From Piscinibacter gummiphilus (GTDB taxonomy: Bacteria; Pseudomonadota; Gammaproteobacteria; Burkholderiales; Burkholderiaceae_C), in assembly GCF_032681285.1 (NCBI RefSeq), contig NZ_CP136336.1:4761001-4825000 (forward strand): 64,000 nucleotides of DNA, read 5' to 3'. Every line of letters starts with the position of its first letter. Position 1 is the stretch's first letter. The notes under the pieces were generated by a model. It worked only from the letters and a program-made list of their open reading frames with translations, made no database searches and was not told the origin of the DNA. Below, piece by piece: positions 8,688 through 17,844 of the stretch. Both the position numbers and the translations under genes were made by a program.

Positions 8688-9617
8688 ATGGCCAATCCCA
8701 GCTATCCGATGACCGCCCGTGTGGAGCAGTTGCGCCTGCGCGACCTGCTGCTGCTTGAGCACATCGCCCAGCAGGGCAGCCTGCGCAAGGTGGCCGAGGC
8801 GCTGCACGTCACGCAGCCGGCGGTGACGCAGGCCTTGCAGGGCCTGGAGCAGGCCTTCGGGGTGGCGCTGGTCGACCGGGGCCGGCGCGGGGTGTCACTC
8901 ACGCCCGCGGGCGAGGCGGCTCTGGCCCGGCTGAGGGTGGCACGTCGCGAAGTCGGCGCCGCCATCGAAGCGGCCCTGGCGCCGCAGCGGCCGCGCCTGC
9001 GCCTGGGCACGTCCCCCATGGCGGCGCTCGACATCGTCCCGCAGGCCCTGGCGCAGCTGCGGCGGGCCCTGCCAGAGGCGCATGTGGTGTTGACGCAGAC
9101 GAGCGTGCCCCGGCTATGGGCAGCGCTGGGCGACGGCGAGCTCGATGCCATCGCCTCCAGCCGCCCCGTGCTCGGCCCGGGTGAGCGGCCGCCGCCGGGC
9201 GTGGTGGTGGAAGGTGTGGGCACCGAGCGGATGGTGGTGGCTGCCGCCGAGAAGCACCCGCTGTCCTGCACACAGCCCACGGTGCCCCAACTGGCGCAAC
9301 ACCGCTGGGTGCTGCCGCCGGTCGGGTCTCAGGCGGTGGCGATGCTCGACGAATGGTTCTCACGCGCCGGGTTGCCCCGGCCCCAGGTCAGCATCACCTC
9401 GGACTCGTTCGCCACCAACCTGCGCCTGGCGGCCGAAGGCGACCTCCTCACCGTCGCCCCGGAAACCGCGGTGCGGAACCATGCGTCCGCCCTTGGTCTA
9501 AGGGTAATCGCCACTCCGTGGCCTCACCTTCCCGGTGAGTTGGTGTTTGCATACCGGACGTCAAGCTTGGACAATCCAGTCTTCTCGGCGCTGCGCGGAT
9601 GCTTTGTTTCACCCTAG
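8688..9617 (+). CDS. LysR family transcriptional regulator
   Basis: This regulator of 309 residues has an N-terminal winged helix-turn-helix (LRKVAEALHVTQPAVTQALQ) and a C-terminal substrate-binding domain. It probably controls the divergent nine-gene operon and itself. I start it at the ATG at 8688, which has an AGGG site about 9 bases upstream; a GTG two codons earlier is also open. The effector is likely the operon substrate or its CoA ester. Confidence 0.92.
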   Translation: MANPSYPMTARVEQLRLRDLLLLEHIAQQGSLRKVAEALHVTQPAVTQALQGLEQAFGVALVDRGRRGVSLTPAGEAALARLRVARREVGAAIEAALAPQRPRLRLGTSPMAALDIVPQALAQLRRALPEAHVVLTQTSVPRLWAALGDGELDAIASSRPVLGPGERPPPGVVVEGVGTERMVVAAAEKHPLSCTQPTVPQLAQHRWVLPPVGSQAVAMLDEWFSRAGLPRPQVSITSDSFATNLRLAAEGDLLTVAPETAVRNHASALGLRVIATPWPHLPGELVFAYRTSSLDNPVFSALRGCFVSP

Positions 9618-9685
9618 GCGTGCGCATCGTCCGAGATCGCAGGACAATACAGGGTTTGCGTTTTCAACCAATTGAGGAAGTTACT

Positions 9686-9964
9686 TTGGCAAAAGACGTC
9701 GTCAAAACCAAGATCCAGGCCGATGGGCTGCGTTACAAGGTCAAGGAAGGCGGCTCGCCGTTCGCGAGTGCGGGTGACTTCCAGGCCGGGACCATGTCGT
9801 GCTTCCTGTGCGGCAAGCATCGCCCCCGCAACACCCTGAAGACCCGCCGCTTGCTGGGCAAGGCGCAACACGTGTGCGCCCCGTCCTGCAAGGAGGCCGA
9901 AGAAGCGGCACGCGCAAAGCTGTCGCCCTCCTCCTCGTCGTCCACCACGACGGCCGCCGCCTGA
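9686..9964 (+). CDS. Small hypothetical protein with C-x2-C ... C-x3-C putative zinc motif
   Basis: This 92-residue protein has no function I recognise. The start is a TTG at 9686, chosen because GAGGAAG lies 5 bases upstream; the open frame extends further but has no better ribosome site. The core reads SCFLCGKHRPRN, then HVCAPSCKEAEE, giving four cysteines spaced like a small zinc knuckle among basic residues. The tail is a serine/threonine/alanine run. It is probably a nucleic-acid or protein-binding accessory. It converges on the topoisomerase gene, with only 5 bases between the two stops. Confidence 0.72.
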   Translation: MAKDVVKTKIQADGLRYKVKEGGSPFASAGDFQAGTMSCFLCGKHRPRNTLKTRRLLGKAQHVCAPSCKEAEEAARAKLSPSSSSSTTTAAA

Positions 9965-9969
9965 TTGGC

Positions 9970-11019
9970 CTACCGGGGCTCTTCCAAGAGCCCCGGTTGC
10001 GCTGACAGGAAGGCCAGCAGCCGGCACTCGGCCACCGTCAGGCCCCGGCAGCGTTTCAACGCCCCGCCCCCCAAGGCCTCGACGCCACGCTGCGTCGCGA
10101 CCGCCATCACCCCCGGGTGCACATACGACTTGCGGCACACCGCGAGCGTGTTGCCCAGGAGCCCGGCCACTTCGCGCAAGACCTCGTTCGCCCGCTTGCG
10201 GCTCACCGGCCCGGTGACCGGCAAGGCGCACAGCCGCGCCAGCGCATGCACGCTGGCGTGCCAGGTGCGGAAGTCCTTGGCGGTGAAGTCGGCGCCGCTC
10301 AAGGCCTTGATGTACTCGTTGACGTCGGCCGAGCCCACGCAGCGCGTCTCGCCGTTGTCGTCTTCGTACTGAAAGAGCTCCTGCCCCGGCATCGCCTGGC
10401 AGGCGCGCACGATGCGCGCCACCTGCGGGTCTTCGAGCGTGAGCTCGTGCCACACGCCGCTCTTGCCGCGAAAGCGCAGATGCAGCCGCGCGCCCTTCAC
10501 GGCCGCGTGCCGGTTGCGCAGGGTGGTGAGGCCGAAGGAGCCGTTCTCGCGGGCGTATTCGTCGTTGCCGATGCGCACGAGCGTGGTGTCGAGCAGGCGC
10601 ACGAGGGCCGCAAGCACCGACACGCGGCTGCCCACCGGCGCTGCGAGGTCGCGCTTCACCTTGGCGCGGATGCGCGGCAAGGCCTGCCCGAACTCGCGCA
10701 TGCGCTCGAACTTGTGCGCGTCACGCGCCTCGCGCCAGTCGGGGTGGTAGCGGTACTGCTTGCGGCCGCGCGCATCGCGCCCCGTCGCTTGCAGGTGGCC
10801 TTGCGGCAAGGGGCAGATCCACACCTCTTCGTAGGCCGGCGGGATGGCCAGCTGGCGGATGCGCTGCAGTTCCTTCGCGTTGCGCAGCAGCCGGCCCTTC
10901 GGGTCGCGGTAACGAAAGCCATCGCCCTCGCGCAGGCGGCGAATGCCCGGCATGGTGTCGCTGACGTAGAGCAGCCCTGCGGGCGCCTCGGGCTCGAAGG
11001 GGTTGGCCACCGCTCTCAT
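9970..11019 (-). CDS. DNA topoisomerase IB
   Basis: This 349-residue eukaryotic-like (poxvirus-type) type IB topoisomerase relaxes supercoils by nicking one strand through a 3'-phosphotyrosine link. The catalytic tyrosine is in CRKSYVHPG at residue 299. Other active-site elements are visible, including FRGKSGVWHE with the catalytic lysine segment and DFRTWHAS with the catalytic arginine and histidine. It lies 10 bases downstream of LigD on the same strand, so Ku, LigD and TopIB probably form one operon. Confidence 0.93.
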   Translation of the reverse strand: MRAVANPFEPEAPAGLLYVSDTMPGIRRLREGDGFRYRDPKGRLLRNAKELQRIRQLAIPPAYEEVWICPLPQGHLQATGRDARGRKQYRYHPDWREARDAHKFERMREFGQALPRIRAKVKRDLAAPVGSRVSVLAALVRLLDTTLVRIGNDEYARENGSFGLTTLRNRHAAVKGARLHLRFRGKSGVWHELTLEDPQVARIVRACQAMPGQELFQYEDDNGETRCVGSADVNEYIKALSGADFTAKDFRTWHASVHALARLCALPVTGPVSRKRANEVLREVAGLLGNTLAVCRKSYVHPGVMAVATQRGVEALGGGALKRCRGLTVAECRLLAFLSAQPGLLEEPR

Positions 11020-11029
11020 CGTGCGGGCC

Positions 11030-13537
11030 TCATCGTGCCGCCTTCGGATCGAAGCCCATTGCCTTCATCGGCTTCACGAGGCTCTGCTTGGCCTTCGCGT
11101 AGCCGTCCCACGGCGTGTTGCCGGTGGCCAGGCGCTCGGCCACGTTCTGCACCGTCCAGTGCGCGCCGCTCGTGAGGCCCGCCAGTTCGTCCCACGTCAC
11201 CGGCACCGAGACGCCGAGCCCTGGCCGCGCCCGCACCGACCACGCACACACCGTCGTCGCCCCGAGCCCGTTGCGCAGGTAGTCGATGAAGATGCGCCCG
11301 ACGCGGTTCTTCGGCCCGCTCTTGGCGACGAAGCGATCCGGGATCACCGAGGCCATGTGCGCCACGATGGCCTGCGAAAAGTCTTTGACCGTGTCCCAAT
11401 CGTACTTGGGTGCGAGCGGCACCACCACGTGCAGGCCCTTGCCGCCGCTTGTCTTCAGGAAGCCGACGAGGCCGATCTCCTGCAGCAGTGCGTGCATGAG
11501 CTGCGCGGCTTCCTGGACCTGCGGCCAGCCCACGCCCTCGCCGGGGTCGAGGTCGAACACCATGCGGTCGGGCCGGTCCATCGCGCGGGTGGTCGCGTTC
11601 CAGGTGTGGAACTCGATCACGTTCATCTGCGCGGCCGACAGCAGCGCGAGCGGCGTGCCGATGGCCAGCAGCGGGTCGTGCGACGGATACAGCGCCCGGT
11701 CGAGGATCTCGATGTTCGGGAAGCCCTTCTTCTCGGCGTGCTTCTGGAAGAAGAACTGCCCCTCCACACCGTCGGGTGCGCGCAGCAGCGACACCGGCCG
11801 CTGCTTCAGGTGCGGCAGCATCAGCTCGGCCACCGAGGCGTAGAACTCGATGAGCTGGCCCTTGGTGACGCCGCTGCTCTTGTCGACCACCCGCTCGGGG
11901 TGCGTGACGCGAAAGTCCTTCGGCAGCGCCTTGCTCGCGGGTGCTTTCTCCATGTGCTTGGCGACTTCCTGGGTGATGCGCTCGGGCGGCTTGTCGCTGC
12001 GCAGACCATGGAACACCGCTTGGCGCACGTGGCCGCTCTTGGTCCACTCGGCAAACGCGACCTCAGCGATGAGCTTGGGCTTCACCCAATGCGGCTTCAC
12101 GAGCTTGACGGTGCCCACGCGCGTGGGCCCGTCGGTGTAGGGGCTCGTCGTCACCTCGATCGCATCGAGCTGCTTGCGCAGCGCGACCAGCGTCTTGTCG
12201 TCGAAACCGGTGCCCACGTTCCCGGCATAGCGGAGCTTGCCCTCGGCATCGTGCACGCCGAGCAGCAGCGCGCCGATCCCCATGCGTGAGCCCTTCGGAT
12301 CGGTGAAGCCGCCAATGACGAACTCCTGCCGCTGGCCGAGTTTGAGCTTGACCCAGTCGGTCGAGCGGCGCGAGTGGTAGGTGGCCGACGCACGCTTGCC
12401 GATCAGGCCTTCGAGTCCGGCATCGCGGGCCGAGGCGAGCAACTCGCGGGGATCGGCGTCGAACGACGCGCTGAACTGCACCGTGCCGGCGGCGTGCCCC
12501 GCAAGAAGCGATTGCAGGCGCTCGCGCCGCTCGCTCAAGGGCCGCTCGCGCAGGTCCTCGCCATCGTGAAACGGCAGGTCGAACACGTAGTACTGGATGT
12601 CCTGCGTGCGCTGCGAATCGAAGGCGTTCTGCAGCAGCTGAAAGTCGGGCGTGCCCTTGGGGCCCGCGACGACGATCTCGCCGTCGAGCCAGCCCCAGCC
12701 GATGCCGAGCGCACGGATCGCCTTCACGAGCGTGGGCAAGCGGTGCGACCAGTCGTGCCCGTTGCGGGTGAAGCAGCGCACGTCGTCGCCCTCGATGCGC
12801 GTGACGATGCGGTAGCCGTCGAACTTGATCTCGTAGAGCCAGTCGTCGCCGGGCGGGATGTCGTCGACCAGCGTGGCCAGCTGCGGCGTGAGCGACAGCG
12901 GCAACTCGGCCTTGGCCTTGCGCTTCGCACCCCGGGCCTTGGCAGGCGACTTGGCCGGCGCCTTCGCCGCCACCGAGCGCTTCTTCGTGCCGGCCAGCAC
13001 GCTGTCGGGCAGCGCCTCGATCACGTCGAACTCGCTCGCCGCCCGCGCCTCGTCGTCATGCTCCTTGATGAGCAGCCACGGCACCTGGCGTTCGTTCTCC
13101 CGCGACTTCATGCGCACGAGCGTGAAGCCGCCGTGCAGCTTCTCGCCCCTGAGCTCGAACTTGAGCTTGCCCTCGCGGTAGCCCTTGTGCGGGTCGCCGA
13201 GCGGCACCCAGGTGCCGCGGTCCCACACGATCACCGAGCCCGCGCCGTAGTGGCCTTCGGGGATCGTGCCCTCGAAGCCGCCATACGACAGCGGGTGGTC
13301 TTCCACCTGCACCGCCATGCGCTTGTCATGCGGGTCGAGGCTCGGGCCCTTGGGCACGGCCCAGCTCTTGAGCGTGCCTTCGAGCTCGAGGCGGAAGTCG
13401 TAGTGCAGCCGCCGCGCCGCGTGCTTCTGGATCACGAAGCTCAGCTCGTCACCCGACGCCATCACCTCGCCCGCCGGTTCCGGCGTGGCGCCGAAGTTGC
13501 GCTTGCGCTGGTAGGTGGCGAGACTGCCGGTGCCCAT
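11030..13537 (-). CDS. ligD: Multifunctional DNA ligase D (NHEJ)
   Basis: This 835-residue protein joins double-strand breaks together with Ku. It has the Pseudomonas-type domain order. The N-terminal 3'-phosphoesterase (about 35-160) contains RRLHYDFRLE and DHPLSYGGFEG. The ATP-dependent ligase (about 220-510) has nucleophile lysine 238 in EIKFDGYR. The C-terminal primase-polymerase (about 545-835) has the metal-binding FDLDPGEG near 655. A lysine/alanine-rich linker of roughly 30 residues separates the first two domains. All three catalytic centres look intact. It sits between Ku (9 bases upstream) and topoisomerase IB. Confidence 0.96.
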   Translation of the reverse strand: MGTGSLATYQRKRNFGATPEPAGEVMASGDELSFVIQKHAARRLHYDFRLELEGTLKSWAVPKGPSLDPHDKRMAVQVEDHPLSYGGFEGTIPEGHYGAGSVIVWDRGTWVPLGDPHKGYREGKLKFELRGEKLHGGFTLVRMKSRENERQVPWLLIKEHDDEARAASEFDVIEALPDSVLAGTKKRSVAAKAPAKSPAKARGAKRKAKAELPLSLTPQLATLVDDIPPGDDWLYEIKFDGYRIVTRIEGDDVRCFTRNGHDWSHRLPTLVKAIRALGIGWGWLDGEIVVAGPKGTPDFQLLQNAFDSQRTQDIQYYVFDLPFHDGEDLRERPLSERRERLQSLLAGHAAGTVQFSASFDADPRELLASARDAGLEGLIGKRASATYHSRRSTDWVKLKLGQRQEFVIGGFTDPKGSRMGIGALLLGVHDAEGKLRYAGNVGTGFDDKTLVALRKQLDAIEVTTSPYTDGPTRVGTVKLVKPHWVKPKLIAEVAFAEWTKSGHVRQAVFHGLRSDKPPERITQEVAKHMEKAPASKALPKDFRVTHPERVVDKSSGVTKGQLIEFYASVAELMLPHLKQRPVSLLRAPDGVEGQFFFQKHAEKKGFPNIEILDRALYPSHDPLLAIGTPLALLSAAQMNVIEFHTWNATTRAMDRPDRMVFDLDPGEGVGWPQVQEAAQLMHALLQEIGLVGFLKTSGGKGLHVVVPLAPKYDWDTVKDFSQAIVAHMASVIPDRFVAKSGPKNRVGRIFIDYLRNGLGATTVCAWSVRARPGLGVSVPVTWDELAGLTSGAHWTVQNVAERLATGNTPWDGYAKAKQSLVKPMKAMGFDPKAAR

Positions 13538-13546
13538 GGTCTGTCC

Positions 13547-14395
13547 TCAGGCGGCCTTCTTCTTTCTGGAGGCGGCCTTGTGCTTGGGCTCGCCGCGATC
13601 CTTCAGGCTTTGCTGCAGGAGCGCCGTGAGGTCGACCACGTCGGCGCCCTTGGGAAGCGGCTGTTCCTCCGGCTCGAGCACCGTCTCGGTCTCTCCGGAC
13701 TCGACCTTGCGCTCCACCAAGGCCATCACCTGCTCCTTGAAACGGTCGGCAAATTGCGTCGGGTCGAACCCGACCGTCATGTCGTCGATCAGCTGGCCCG
13801 CCATCTCGAGCTCGCGCTCGGTGATGCCGTTGGCCTTCACACCCTCCTTCGGCAGGGCCAGGTCCTCCCAGGTGCGGATCTCGTCGCTCCAGCGCAAGAG
13901 GTTCAGCACCAGCGCCGGCCCGGCCGGCACGAGCGCGGCCAGGTGCTGCTTGGTGTGGATCACCACGCGCGCGAGGCCCACCCGCTCGCTCTTGAGCAGG
14001 GCCTCGCGCAGCAGCGCATAGACCTTCTGGCCCTTGGCCACGGGGGCGAGGTAGTAGGGCCGGTCGAGGTAGACGAACGGGATCTCGTTCATCGAGACGA
14101 AAGCCTCGATCTCGATCGCCTGGGTGGAGCGCGGGTACACCGCCTCGATCTCCTCGTCGCTGAGCAGCACGTACTTCTCGTTCTCGTACTCGATGCCCTT
14201 GACGATGTTTTCCTTGGTGATTTCACGGCCGGTGCGCTTGTTGATGCGCTTGTAGCCGACCGGGTCCATGCTGCGTTTGTCGAGCCAGTCGAAGTCGACC
14301 CCGCTTTCGGTGGACGCCGAATGCAGGCTCACGGGGATGTGCACCAGCCCGAAGCTGATGGCGCCTTTCCACAGTGATCGCGATGCGGTTGCCAT
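13547..14395 (-). CDS. ku: Ku protein (NHEJ end-binding)
   Basis: This 282-residue bacterial Ku homodimer forms a ring on DNA ends and recruits LigD. It starts at the ATG at 14395, giving the conserved opening RSLWKGAISFGLVHIPVSLH. The core contains ENIVKGIEYENEKYVLLSDEE split over typical positions, then the YYLAPVAKGQKVYALLREAL segment. The C-terminus is a lysine-rich tail (ASRKKKAA) of the kind that stimulates ligation in other Ku proteins. It is the first gene of the ku-ligD-topIB unit and is divergent from bphO. Confidence 0.95.
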   Translation of the reverse strand: MATASRSLWKGAISFGLVHIPVSLHSASTESGVDFDWLDKRSMDPVGYKRINKRTGREITKENIVKGIEYENEKYVLLSDEEIEAVYPRSTQAIEIEAFVSMNEIPFVYLDRPYYLAPVAKGQKVYALLREALLKSERVGLARVVIHTKQHLAALVPAGPALVLNLLRWSDEIRTWEDLALPKEGVKANGITERELEMAGQLIDDMTVGFDPTQFADRFKEQVMALVERKVESGETETVLEPEEQPLPKGADVVDLTALLQQSLKDRGEPKHKAASRKKKAA

Positions 14396-14564
14396 GCGCG
14401 CAAGGCTACGAGGCGCGCCCACGCCCGCACCAGTCCGCAACACCCGATTCCGCTGTGGGAAAGCACCTACCGACCGGTAATTTTTGCAAGCTGGACTGCA
14501 GCACAGGGACTTTGCCCACTCCTCCAGAATTGGCACACATTCGTCTCGATTGGGAGCTGCCGCA

Positions 14565-15161
14565 TTGGGCATTGAAGCAGGGCTGTTGAAGGAGTTGCGC
14601 GAGAAGACCCGCACCGAGCACACGCGCATCGAGTCGGTGCTGCGGCTCACGCACCCCATGAGCGCAGCCCGTTATGCAGGCGTCATGGCGGGATTTCATG
14701 AATTCCTCTGGCGCTGGGAGCCACGTGTCGCCGCCGCCCTGCCCGCCCACCTGCGCGACTGGTCGGCCAAGCGCAAGCGCAGTGGCTTCGCCGCCGACGA
14801 CCTGCGCCAGCTCGGCGCGCCGCACACCCCGCATCTGGCCCACGCCGCCGAGCGTGCGGTGCGCAGCATCCCGATGGCCGACGTGGCCGGTGCGCTCGGC
14901 TCCATGTACGTCATCGAAGGCTCCGCCCTTGGCGGCCAGGTCATCACGCCCCTGCTGCGCCAGCACCTGGGCCTCACGCCATCCACCGGGGCCAGCTACT
15001 TCCACGGCCACGGGCCTGCCACCGCCGCGATGTGGCGCGACTTCCGCGAGGTCATCGCCCGCGAGCTGGGCGACGACGCGGCCGCAGCCCGCAGCGCCTG
15101 CCACAGCGCACAACGCACCTTCGCCGCCCTGTGCGAGCTGTTCGAAGAGGTGCCCGCATGA
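14565..15161 (+). CDS. bphO: Heme oxygenase (biliverdin-producing, BphO type)
   Basis: This enzyme of about 198 residues cleaves heme to biliverdin, the chromophore of the phytochrome encoded next. The conserved start is LLKELREKTRTEHTRIE, with the proximal heme histidine in TRTEHTRIE. The distal-helix segment is GALGSMYVIEGSALGG. I chose the TTG at 14565, which has GGGAG 8 bases upstream; the frame stays open back to 14484, so a longer product is possible. Its stop overlaps the phytochrome ATG (ATGA), so the two are translationally coupled. Confidence 0.9.
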   Translation: MGIEAGLLKELREKTRTEHTRIESVLRLTHPMSAARYAGVMAGFHEFLWRWEPRVAAALPAHLRDWSAKRKRSGFAADDLRQLGAPHTPHLAHAAERAVRSIPMADVAGALGSMYVIEGSALGGQVITPLLRQHLGLTPSTGASYFHGHGPATAAMWRDFREVIARELGDDAAAARSACHSAQRTFAALCELFEEVPA

Positions 15162-17380
15162 GCGAGCCACTCAGCTCGCTCGACCTCGCACAGTGCGCGC
15201 GCGAGCCGATCCGCGTGCCCGGGGCGATCCAGCCGCACGGGTGGATGGTCTCGCTCGACGCCCTCACGCGCGCCCTCGTCGCCTTCAGCGAAAACTGGAG
15301 CGGGCTGCTGGGGCCATCGCCCGACCTCAACCGGCGCATCGAAGAGGTCTTCGCCCACCTCGACTTCGAGGTGGCCGACCTCGCGCGCAACGACGGCTCG
15401 TCGTCGCTCGGCCACATGAGCGTGGGCGGACGCACGCTGCATGCGAGCGCCCATCTGCGCGACGGCCTGCTCCACGTCGAACTCGAAGCGCAGGCCGACG
15501 AGCCGGGCGCGCGGGCGCCCATCTACATGCTCACGCGTCAGCTGCTGCCGCGCATGCAGGAGGCGCAGACGGTCGAGGCGCTGTGCCAGCTGGCCGCAGC
15601 GGCGATGAAGCAGCTCACCGGTTTCGGCCGCTGCCTCATCTACTCGTTCGATGCCGACGGCCACGGCGCCGTGCTGTCCGAGGAGATCGACGCCGGCTAC
15701 GACTCCTACATCGGCCACCACTTCCCCGGCTCCGACATCCCGCCGCAGGCACGCGAGCTCTACAAGGTCAACCGCTTCCGCCTGATCGCCGACGCGAACT
15801 ACACGCCGGTGCCGGTGCAGGTGGTCTCGCCCGAGTGGGCCGACAAGCCACTCGACATGTCGCTGCTGCAACTGCGCAGCGTCTCGCCGGTGCACCTGGA
15901 ATACATGCGCAACATGGGCACGCTGGCGTCGAGTTCGGTCTCGATCATCGTGCGCGGTGAGCTGTGGGGCCTGATCTCGGTCCACGACCACGCGCCTCGC
16001 CAGCTCGACTACGCCACCCGCATCGCCTGCGAGCACCTGGGGCAACTGCTCTCGCTGCAGATCGAAGCCAAGGAAGACAACGCGCGCATCTCACAGGAGG
16101 CCGAGCTGCGCCAGCTCACGCTCGCCCTGGTGGCGCACCTGGCCGACAGCGATGCCACCTTGCAGCGCCTGGTCGACCACCCCAGCCTGCTGCTGCGCAT
16201 CGCCCGCGCGAGCGGTGCCGCGGTGGTGCTCAACGACGAGTGCTGGACGGTGGGCGACGTGCCCGACGACGCCAGCCTGCAGCAGCTCGTCGAATGGCTC
16301 GCCCCGCGAACGACCGACGCCTTCCACACCGCGCGGCTGCCTGCCCTGTGCCCGCCGATGGTGGACCACACCCGCATCGCCTCGGGCCTGCTCGCGCTCT
16401 CGATCTCGCAGGTGCACCGGCAGTACATCCTCTGGTTCCGGCCCGAAGTGGTGCAGGAGATCCACTGGGCCGGCGACCCGCGCAAGAACGTCGACTCCAA
16501 GGGCGATGGCCGCCTGCACCCGCGCCGCAGCTTCGCCACCTGGCGCGAAGAGCTGCGGGGTCGCTCGCTCGACTGGACGCCCGGTGAGCTGGGCGCGGCG
16601 CTCGAGTTGCGGCAGGCGCTGATCGGCATCGTGCTGCGCCGCGCGGAAGAGCTGGCCGAAGTGGCCAGCGAGCTCGGGCGCGTCAACAAGGAGCTCGAAG
16701 CCTTTTCGTACACCGTGTCGCACGACCTGCGCGCGCCCATGCGCCACATCGCCGGCTACGTCGACCTGGTGCTCGACGGCGAACAACTCGGCGACCGCTC
16801 CAAGCGCTACCTCTCGCACGTGAAGGACGCGGCGGCCTACGCGGGCGAGCTGGTCGACGCGCTGCTCGAGTTCTCGCGCATGGGCCGCTCGGCGCTGCGC
16901 CGTGTCGACATCAACCTCGCCGCGCTGGTCGGCGACCTCGTGCGCGAGTTCGACACGCCGCAGCCGGGGCGCATCCGCTGGCACGTCGAAGGTCCCTTCG
17001 CCACGCTCTGGGGCGACGCACTGCTGATGCAGGTGGCCGTGCGCAACCTCATCGGCAATGCCGTCAAGTACAGCCGCACGCGCGAGACGCCCGAGATCAC
17101 CCTGCGCGCCGTGAGCACGCCCGACGGCGACGGCCTCGCGGTCATCGACAACGGCGTGGGCTTCGACATGAAGTACATGAACAAGCTCTTCGGCGTCTTC
17201 CAGCGGCTGCACCAGGTCGAGGAATTCGAAGGCACCGGCATCGGCCTGGCCAGCGTGCGCCGCATCGTCGAGCGACACGGTGGCACGGTCGACGCCAAAG
17301 CCGCACCCGACCGCGGCGCCACCTTCACCCTGCTGCTGCCGCGCCGCGAGGCGCTGCTCGCCGTTTCCACTGCCCGTTGA
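15158..17380 (+). CDS. bphP: Bacteriophytochrome histidine kinase
   Basis: This 740-residue red/far-red photoreceptor kinase has the order PAS (about 15-120), GAF (130-310), PHY (320-500), HisKA (505-575) and HATPase (620-735). Cys13 in AQCAREPIRV is at the expected biliverdin attachment site. The GAF motif is PGSDIP (190-195), close to the usual PASDIP. The phospho-acceptor histidine is His522 in YTVSHDLRAP. The N-box (NLIGNAVKYS) and G1 box (DNGVGFD) are intact. It is coupled to bphO upstream, and its stop abuts the response regulator start. Confidence 0.95.
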   Translation: MSEPLSSLDLAQCAREPIRVPGAIQPHGWMVSLDALTRALVAFSENWSGLLGPSPDLNRRIEEVFAHLDFEVADLARNDGSSSLGHMSVGGRTLHASAHLRDGLLHVELEAQADEPGARAPIYMLTRQLLPRMQEAQTVEALCQLAAAAMKQLTGFGRCLIYSFDADGHGAVLSEEIDAGYDSYIGHHFPGSDIPPQARELYKVNRFRLIADANYTPVPVQVVSPEWADKPLDMSLLQLRSVSPVHLEYMRNMGTLASSSVSIIVRGELWGLISVHDHAPRQLDYATRIACEHLGQLLSLQIEAKEDNARISQEAELRQLTLALVAHLADSDATLQRLVDHPSLLLRIARASGAAVVLNDECWTVGDVPDDASLQQLVEWLAPRTTDAFHTARLPALCPPMVDHTRIASGLLALSISQVHRQYILWFRPEVVQEIHWAGDPRKNVDSKGDGRLHPRRSFATWREELRGRSLDWTPGELGAALELRQALIGIVLRRAEELAEVASELGRVNKELEAFSYTVSHDLRAPMRHIAGYVDLVLDGEQLGDRSKRYLSHVKDAAAYAGELVDALLEFSRMGRSALRRVDINLAALVGDLVREFDTPQPGRIRWHVEGPFATLWGDALLMQVAVRNLIGNAVKYSRTRETPEITLRAVSTPDGDGLAVIDNGVGFDMKYMNKLFGVFQRLHQVEEFEGTGIGLASVRRIVERHGGTVDAKAAPDRGATFTLLLPRREALLAVSTAR

Positions 17381-17385
17381 ACCAC

Positions 17386-17844
17386 ATGCTCAAACCCATC
17401 CTCCTCGTCGAAGACGACCCCCGCGACCTCGAACTGACCCTGGTGGCACTCGAACGCAGCCAGCTGGCCAACGAAGTCATCGTGGTGCGCGACGGCGCCG
17501 AGGCCCTCGACTACCTCAACCGCGAAGGCAGCCACCGCGAGCGCTCGGAAGGCAACCCCGCGGTGATCCTGCTCGACCTGAAGCTGCCCAAGGTGAACGG
17601 CCTGGAAGTGCTCAAGAGCGTGCGCGCCACTGAGGGCCTGCGCAGCGTGCCAGTGGTGATGCTGACCTCGTCGCACGAAGAGTCCGACGTGCTGCGCAGC
17701 TACGAGCTGGGCGTGAACGCGTATGTGGTGAAGCCGGTGGAGTTCAAGCAGTTCGTCTCCGCCATCGCCGACCTGGGCGTGTTCTGGGCGGTGCTGAACG
17801 AACCGCCGCCGGGCTCGCTGAAGGTGGGCCGCCGGAATGAGTGA
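17386..17844 (+). CDS. Single-domain response regulator (Rcp1-like)
   Basis: This 152-residue receiver has no output domain and is of the kind paired with phytochrome kinases. The acidic pocket is VEDD at 8-11, the phospho-acceptor is Asp64 in ILLDLKLP, and the conserved lysine lies in VVKPVEF. The ATG at 17386 gives MLKPILLVEDD; a TTG three codons earlier overlaps the kinase stop. Its end overlaps the hybrid kinase start by 8 bases. It likely carries the phosphoryl group from BphP. Confidence 0.93.
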   Translation: MLKPILLVEDDPRDLELTLVALERSQLANEVIVVRDGAEALDYLNREGSHRERSEGNPAVILLDLKLPKVNGLEVLKSVRATEGLRSVPVVMLTSSHEESDVLRSYELGVNAYVVKPVEFKQFVSAIADLGVFWAVLNEPPPGSLKVGRRNE

